Below are positions 6,084 through 9,174 of a stretch of 9,174 nucleotides of DNA, one piece after another. The stretch is taken from contig CAJXBY010000097.1 of assembly GCA_913051905.1 (NCBI GenBank), positions 1-9,174 on the forward strand. The letters run 5' to 3'. This stretch comes from an uncultured Gammaproteobacteria bacterium. Lineage in GTDB: Bacteria > Pseudomonadota > Gammaproteobacteria > Arenicellales > UBA868. Under the pieces are notes generated by a model, which was not told where the DNA came from, made no database searches, and was given only the letters and a program-made list of their open reading frames with translations. Made by a program: the position numbers and the translations under genes. The first letter of the stretch is position 1. Each line of letters starts with the position of its first letter.

Positions 6084-6226
6084 TGTGCGCGTATCAACTG
6101 AAGAAAAAATTGCACAGCCTGTGGACAACACGGTGGTCCGCAGCGGGTCAGCCATTCAGTCTGCACAAGGCCAAAAGACGGTTACCGGCCGCCAAGCCTC
6201 GCTGTACCCTAGCGATTGACTCGTGA
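6083..6226 (+). CDS. Possible small leader ORF, 47 residues, basic
   Basis: An ATG at 6083 is preceded by AGAGG at 6072-6076 with 6-nt spacing, a good ribosome site, and opens a frame of 47 codons ending at TGA 6224-6226, 34 bp before thiY. The product begins MCAYQLKKKL and is rich in Lys and Arg, with a KAKRRLPAAKPR stretch; it has no membrane segment or recognised domain. It lies between the TPP aptamer and thiY, so it could be a regulatory upstream ORF whose translation affects Rho or thiY expression. It could equally be a chance frame: codon use is not clearly coding, and no conservation can be checked here. Confidence 0.25.
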   Translation: MCAYQLKKKLHSLWTTRWSAAGQPFSLHKAKRRLPAAKPRCTLAIDS

Positions 6227-6260
6227 TAATTCATTCACCCTGTGAGGTCTCTCCATCACC

Positions 6261-7196
6261 ATGAAGAAATTGATTCTTTTCAGTTTGCTGGTCTTTGTTC
6301 ATCCGTTGGCTTCCGCAGACAAGTTCTCCGTGATTCTCGACTGGTTCGTGAACCCGGACCATGGACCCATCATCATTGCGCAGGAGAACGGCTACTTTGC
6401 AGAACAGGGTCTGGAGGTCGATATCATTGCCCCAGCTGATGCCGCAGACCCGCCAAAGCTGGTTGCCGCCGGCAAGATGGATCTTGCCATTTCATACCAG
6501 CCGCAGTTGCATCTGCAGGTCCACGAGGGACTGCCGCTGGTGCGGGTCGGGACGCTGGTGGCCACACCATTGAATTGCCTACTGGTACTGGCTGACGGAC
6601 CGGTTAAGAAGATCGCCGATCTCAAGGGACGCAAGATCGGTTACTCGGTAGCTGGTGTGGAAGAAGCTTTGCTCACCGCCATACTGGGACGTCATGGCCT
6701 GGCGCTTTCCGATGTTGAGATGGTCAATGTGAACTGGTCACTCTCACCGTCACTGATGTCGGGTCAGGTTGACGCGGTGATCGGTGCCTACCGCAACTTT
6801 GAACTCAACCAGATGGAAATCGAGGGTGTCGAGGGCCGCTGTTTCTATCTCGAGGAAGAAGGCCTGCCGGCCTATGATGAACTCATTTACGTTGCCAACA
6901 GTGTGAACCCCGACAAAGACACCATAGCCCGTTTTCTGTCTGCAACCGAGAAGGCTACGCAGTACATCGTTAATCATCCCGAGAAGAGTTGGAAAATCTT
7001 CTCGTCGACCGCGAAGGAACTGCAGGACGAGTTGAACCGCAGGGCCTGGGTCGACACGCTGCCCCGCTTTGCTTTGCGTCCTGCTGCACTGGATGCTGGT
7101 CGCTATCATCGTATGGAGGCGTTTCTCAGTGCGGCCGGGCTGGTCGAAGGCACCAAGCCCATAGAAGCGCTGGCGATCGACGTGACCGCAGACTGA
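6261..7196 (+). CDS. thiY: Thiamine pyrimidine precursor ABC transporter, periplasmic binding protein (NMT1/THI5-like)
   Basis: The 311-residue protein has an export signal at its start (MKKLILFSLLVFVHPLASA, likely cut after A19 in an A-S-A context) and then an NMT1/THI5-like periplasmic binding domain. Markers are LDWFVNPDHGPIIIAQENGYF (positions 26-46), KLVAAGKMDLAISYQPQ (66-82), VATPLNCLLVL and KGRKIGYSVAG. In the ThiXYZ system ThiY captures N-formyl-4-amino-5-aminomethyl-2-methylpyrimidine, a thiamine breakdown product, for salvage; related proteins bind HMP-type pyrimidines. The exact ligand is not provable here, but the TPP riboswitch upstream ties it firmly to thiamine. A stop codon lies in frame at 6243, so ATG 6261 is the only sensible start; GTGAGG is 13 nt before it, rather distant. 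No lipobox cysteine is present, so it should be soluble in the periplasm. Confidence 0.88.
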   Translation: MKKLILFSLLVFVHPLASADKFSVILDWFVNPDHGPIIIAQENGYFAEQGLEVDIIAPADAADPPKLVAAGKMDLAISYQPQLHLQVHEGLPLVRVGTLVATPLNCLLVLADGPVKKIADLKGRKIGYSVAGVEEALLTAILGRHGLALSDVEMVNVNWSLSPSLMSGQVDAVIGAYRNFELNQMEIEGVEGRCFYLEEEGLPAYDELIYVANSVNPDKDTIARFLSATEKATQYIVNHPEKSWKIFSSTAKELQDELNRRAWVDTLPRFALRPAALDAGRYHRMEAFLSAAGLVEGTKPIEALAIDVTAD

Positions 7197-7231
7197 TCGC
7201 GCGATGGTCAATCGCAGGCACTGATCATGGG

Positions 7232-7963
7232 GTGACTCAGTCCCAGGCTGGCGGCGGGATACGGCTCCGCGGGCGCTTCAGCCACGGCGACCAGCCGCTC
7301 TTCGATGATCTGGACCTGGCGCTTGAAGGCGGCCAGTGGACCTGCCTGCTGGGCCCATCGGGTGTCGGTAAGTCGACCATCCTGAGGGTGATTGCCGGCC
7401 TGGACACGGGTGGTGTGTTCGACGGCTCGATCGACCCGGACGATGGGGCGCCGCTGCACGGCCGGTTCGCCTACATGGCCCAGTCCGACCTGTTGCTGCC
7501 CTGGCTTGACGTTCGAGGCAACGTGATGTTGGGGGCCTCCCTGCGAGGCCAGGACCGGACGCCCGATCGGGCCGACCAACTCCTCAAAAGGGTCGAGCTC
7601 GAGCAGCACGCTGCTAAACGGCCGCACGAGCTTTCTGGCGGCATGCGCCAGCGTGTTGCTCTGGCTCGGACGTTGATGGAAGACCGGCCGCTTCTGCTAC
7701 TTGACGAACCGTTCTCGGCGCTGGATGCCAGGACGCGCAGCGAGATGCAGGAGCTTGCCTTCGAGATGTTGGCTGGCCGCACGGTCCTGTTGGTGACTCA
7801 CGACCCGGCCGAGGCCGCCCGGATCGGTCACCGGATCTACCTGATGACCGAGTCCGGTCTCGAGCGGGCGCCAACGGGGGAGCAGAAACCGCTGCGCGGG
7901 TTTGATGATCCCGAGACCCTCAGTATCCAGTCCCGACTGTTTGCAAGGTTGCGGCAGCGATGA
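7232..7963 (+). CDS. thiZ: Thiamine pyrimidine precursor ABC transporter, ATP-binding protein
   Basis: This 243-residue ATPase has every ABC motif: Walker A GPSGVGKST (41-49), Q-loop Q84 in AYMAQSDLLLPW, signature LSGGM (134-138), Walker B LLLLDEP (154-160), D-loop SALD and switch histidine H190 in VTHD. It resembles the nitrate/taurine/pyrimidine importer class and would drive uptake with ThiX and ThiY at the inner membrane. The frame is open further upstream through thiY, but homology starts at about residue 10 and the first fitting start is GTG 7232, 35 bp after the thiY stop. Its ribosome site is poor, and an out-of-frame ATG-GGG-TGA (7227-7235) overlaps it. Its stop overlaps the start of thiX by 4 bp (ATGA), suggesting coupled translation. 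Confidence 0.88.
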   Translation: MTQSQAGGGIRLRGRFSHGDQPLFDDLDLALEGGQWTCLLGPSGVGKSTILRVIAGLDTGGVFDGSIDPDDGAPLHGRFAYMAQSDLLLPWLDVRGNVMLGASLRGQDRTPDRADQLLKRVELEQHAAKRPHELSGGMRQRVALARTLMEDRPLLLLDEPFSALDARTRSEMQELAFEMLAGRTVLLVTHDPAEAARIGHRIYLMTESGLERAPTGEQKPLRGFDDPETLSIQSRLFARLRQR

Positions 7964-8703
7964 GACGCCTGCGTGACATCGTTCTTGTTATCGTTGGGGT
8001 GACGGCAGCCTGGGAGCTTCTGGTTTGGCTCACTGGGGTCCCCCCCTTCATACTCCCCGGACCGTTTCGGGTCGCCAAAGCCGCGATTACTCATGCCGGA
8101 TTGATCGGGGAACATGCACTGGTGACACTGGTGGAGGTGCTAGCCGGCCTTTTGCTAGGATCCGTGCTGGGTGCTGGAACTTCGCTGTACTTGATGGCCT
8201 CGCCCACAGCGCGCCGGCTGCTGTTGCCGCTGATGGTCTTCAGCCAGACCGTGCCGGTGTTTGCGCTCGCACCCTTGTTGACGCTGTGGCTGGGTTACGG
8301 GATCGGCTCGAAGATCGCCATGACGCTGCTGATCATCTACTTCCCGGTCGCATCGACGTTCTATGACGGTCTCCGCAACACACCGCCCGGATTTCTTGAT
8401 CTGGCTGCAACGATGAATGCGACCCCGCGGCGTACCCTGTTTCAGGTCAGGGTGCCTGCGGCACTGCCGTCACTGGCGTCCGGCCTTAAACTCGCGGCAG
8501 TCTATGCTCCCATCGGTGCCGTCATCGGTGAATGGGTTGGTTCGTCCAGGGGCCTGGGTTATCTGATGCTCCTGGCCAACGGGCGGGTCAAGATCGACCT
8601 GATGTTCGCGGCGCTGTTCGTTCTGGCCGCAATGACCATTCTGCTACACACCACGGTCAGCCGTGCCGGGCACAGGTTGACCCGCTGGGCCTCCGGCACC
8701 TGA
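7960..8703 (+). CDS. thiX: Thiamine pyrimidine precursor ABC transporter, permease
   Basis: The 247-residue protein has about six hydrophobic segments (near 6-25, 52-79, 88-110, 116-135, 170-190, 213-230), the usual layout of a BPD-type inner-membrane permease. The cytoplasmic EAA-like loop that docks the ATPase lies at about 147-170 and ends VRVPAALP; the usually conserved glycine aligns with N153. It would form a homodimeric channel with ThiZ and take substrate from ThiY. It is translationally coupled to thiZ by an ATGA overlap and is the last gene before a 91-bp gap and a Rieske gene. Taken alone it could belong to other small-molecule importers; its operon and the TPP riboswitch point to a thiamine precursor. 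Confidence 0.89.
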   Translation: MRRLRDIVLVIVGVTAAWELLVWLTGVPPFILPGPFRVAKAAITHAGLIGEHALVTLVEVLAGLLLGSVLGAGTSLYLMASPTARRLLLPLMVFSQTVPVFALAPLLTLWLGYGIGSKIAMTLLIIYFPVASTFYDGLRNTPPGFLDLAATMNATPRRTLFQVRVPAALPSLASGLKLAAVYAPIGAVIGEWVGSSRGLGYLMLLANGRVKIDLMFAALFVLAAMTILLHTTVSRAGHRLTRWASGT

Positions 8704-8794
8704 ATTACTGCGGCGATGAACGCGGTTCGCAGCCGTACTGACCAAAAATGAGCGACAATGTGCGGCGCAGCGCACCGAAAAAACGCTAAGCACG
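8704..8794 (+). other. Short gap between thiX and the Rieske gene
   Basis: This 91-bp gap has one weak inverted repeat, CTGCG (8708-8712) with CGCAG (8728-8732), and a smaller GAAC/GTTC pair inside it. There is no T-run, so no clear terminator, and no good promoter. The Rieske gene may be read through from the thi operon. Confidence 0.4.
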
Positions 8795-9174
8795 ATGGAT
8801 AAGTCACTTCAGGCCACACTGGTTCACCAGGTATTCCGCCATCTGGAAACGGGTACCACCGACCTCGCGTCTACAACGTACCGTAACCCGGTGGCCCACT
8901 ACACTGATCCAGACCGTCTTGCCCGGGAACGCAGGGGATTGTTCCGTCCACTGCCGCTACTGGTCGGGTTAAGTTGCCAGATTCCTGATGCTGGGGACTA
9001 TCTGACAAGAGACCACGCGGGGGCACCGCAGTTGATCGTACGCGGCGAAGACGGTGTGGTCCGGGCGTTCATGAACGTCTGTCGGCACCGCGGGGCCCGC
9101 GTTGCGCAGGGGCAGGGGTTTGGGCAACAGCGTTTCAAGTGCCCCTATCACGGGTGGACCTACGACTGTGCCGG
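8795..9174 (+). CDS. Rieske oxygenase alpha-subunit-like protein, N-terminal part (3' end outside window)
   Basis: The visible 126 residues start at ATG 8795 and hold a complete Rieske [2Fe-2S] motif: C96-x-H98, 17 residues, then C116-x2-H119 in the context CRHRGA and CPYHGWTYD. This context is that of aromatic-ring-hydroxylating dioxygenase alpha subunits and related Rieske monooxygenases rather than bc1 Rieske proteins. The catalytic mononuclear-iron domain should follow beyond the window's right edge. Such enzymes take electrons from a reductase or ferredoxin to hydroxylate or demethylate small organic substrates in the cytoplasm. The N-terminal 50 residues are unremarkable. The ribosome site is weak. 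It lies 91 bp after thiX on the same strand, with no terminator between, so it may share transcription, but a metabolic link to thiamine is not shown. Confidence 0.88.
   Translation, partial: MDKSLQATLVHQVFRHLETGTTDLASTTYRNPVAHYTDPDRLARERRGLFRPLPLLVGLSCQIPDAGDYLTRDHAGAPQLIVRGEDGVVRAFMNVCRHRGARVAQGQGFGQQRFKCPYHGWTYDCA

Larger units (their letters stand above)
5743..6260. other. Divergent intergenic region holding both promoters, the TPP aptamer and a long thi leader
   Basis: This 518-bp stretch has no long gene. From left to right it holds the racemase ribosome site and AT-rich candidate promoter, the thi promoter, the THI-box aptamer, a 7-bp-stem hairpin, a possible 47-codon ORF, a small hairpin near its end (TCGCT 6199-6203 with AGCGA 6211-6215) and the thiY ribosome site (GTGAGG 6242-6247). 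Confidence 0.8.

Noticed and set aside
6120..6128. DnaA-box-like TGTGGACAA
   Set aside because: It is a single near-match with one mismatch to the consensus, with no cluster of boxes or AT-rich unwinding region nearby, so it does not support an origin.
6216..6230. TTGACT and GATAAT near the end of the thi leader, resembling promoter boxes
   Set aside because: The two boxes are only 3 bp apart, and neither has a partner at 16-18 bp spacing.
6989..7231. Upstream extension of the thiZ frame into thiY
   Set aside because: The extra 81 residues overlap the thiY coding end and have no ABC-domain likeness; GTG 7232 gives the normal family length.
1..9174. CRISPR arrays, insertion sequences, attachment sites, tRNA or rRNA genes
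   Set aside because: No regularly spaced repeats, transposase or integrase motifs, terminal inverted repeats or tRNA-like clover-leaf sequences were noticed when reading both strands.

Overview
The window looks like a dense piece of a bacterial chromosome of moderately high GC. The genes are tightly packed, and some are co-directional with short gaps or an ATGA overlap. A THI-box (TPP) riboswitch sits in front of a thiXYZ-type ABC transporter. The mix of families (PhyH, AhpD-like, luciferase-like, Rieske oxygenase, FIST) would fit an aerobic, metabolically versatile proteobacterium, perhaps a marine gammaproteobacterium. That placement is inference; there is no rRNA, tRNA or mobile-element marker to confirm it. 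I found no insertion sequence, CRISPR array, RNA gene other than the riboswitch, or origin.

Left block (1-3104, minus strand): four co-directional genes read right to left. They are an AhpD/CMD-like protein, a PhyH-type Fe(II)/2-oxoglutarate dioxygenase, a membrane-anchored metallophosphoesterase, and a luciferase-like, probably F420-dependent oxidoreductase that runs off the left edge. Gaps of 66, 33 and 9 bp suggest one operon for oxidative metabolism of an unknown substrate.

Middle (3105-5742): a stand-alone FIST sensor-domain protein is divergent from the first operon. It converges on a small PPOX-class (F420/FMN split-barrel) protein, with an Asp/Glu-racemase-superfamily protein upstream of that on the same minus strand.

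Right block (5743-8703, plus strand): a sigma70-like promoter with an extended -10 lies just before a textbook TPP riboswitch. A 234-nt stretch follows, containing a hairpin and a possible 47-codon small ORF, and then thiY, thiZ and thiX: periplasmic binding protein, ATPase and permease of a thiamine-pyrimidine-precursor importer. High TPP is expected to switch the operon off. The window ends in the Rieske domain of an aromatic-ring-hydroxylating-type oxygenase alpha subunit.

Nothing here is a clearly new defence or mobile system. The most unusual points are the small ORF whose start sits in a hairpin between the TPP aptamer and thiY, the two F420-type enzymes in a probable proteobacterium, and the orphan FIST protein beside an oxidative operon.
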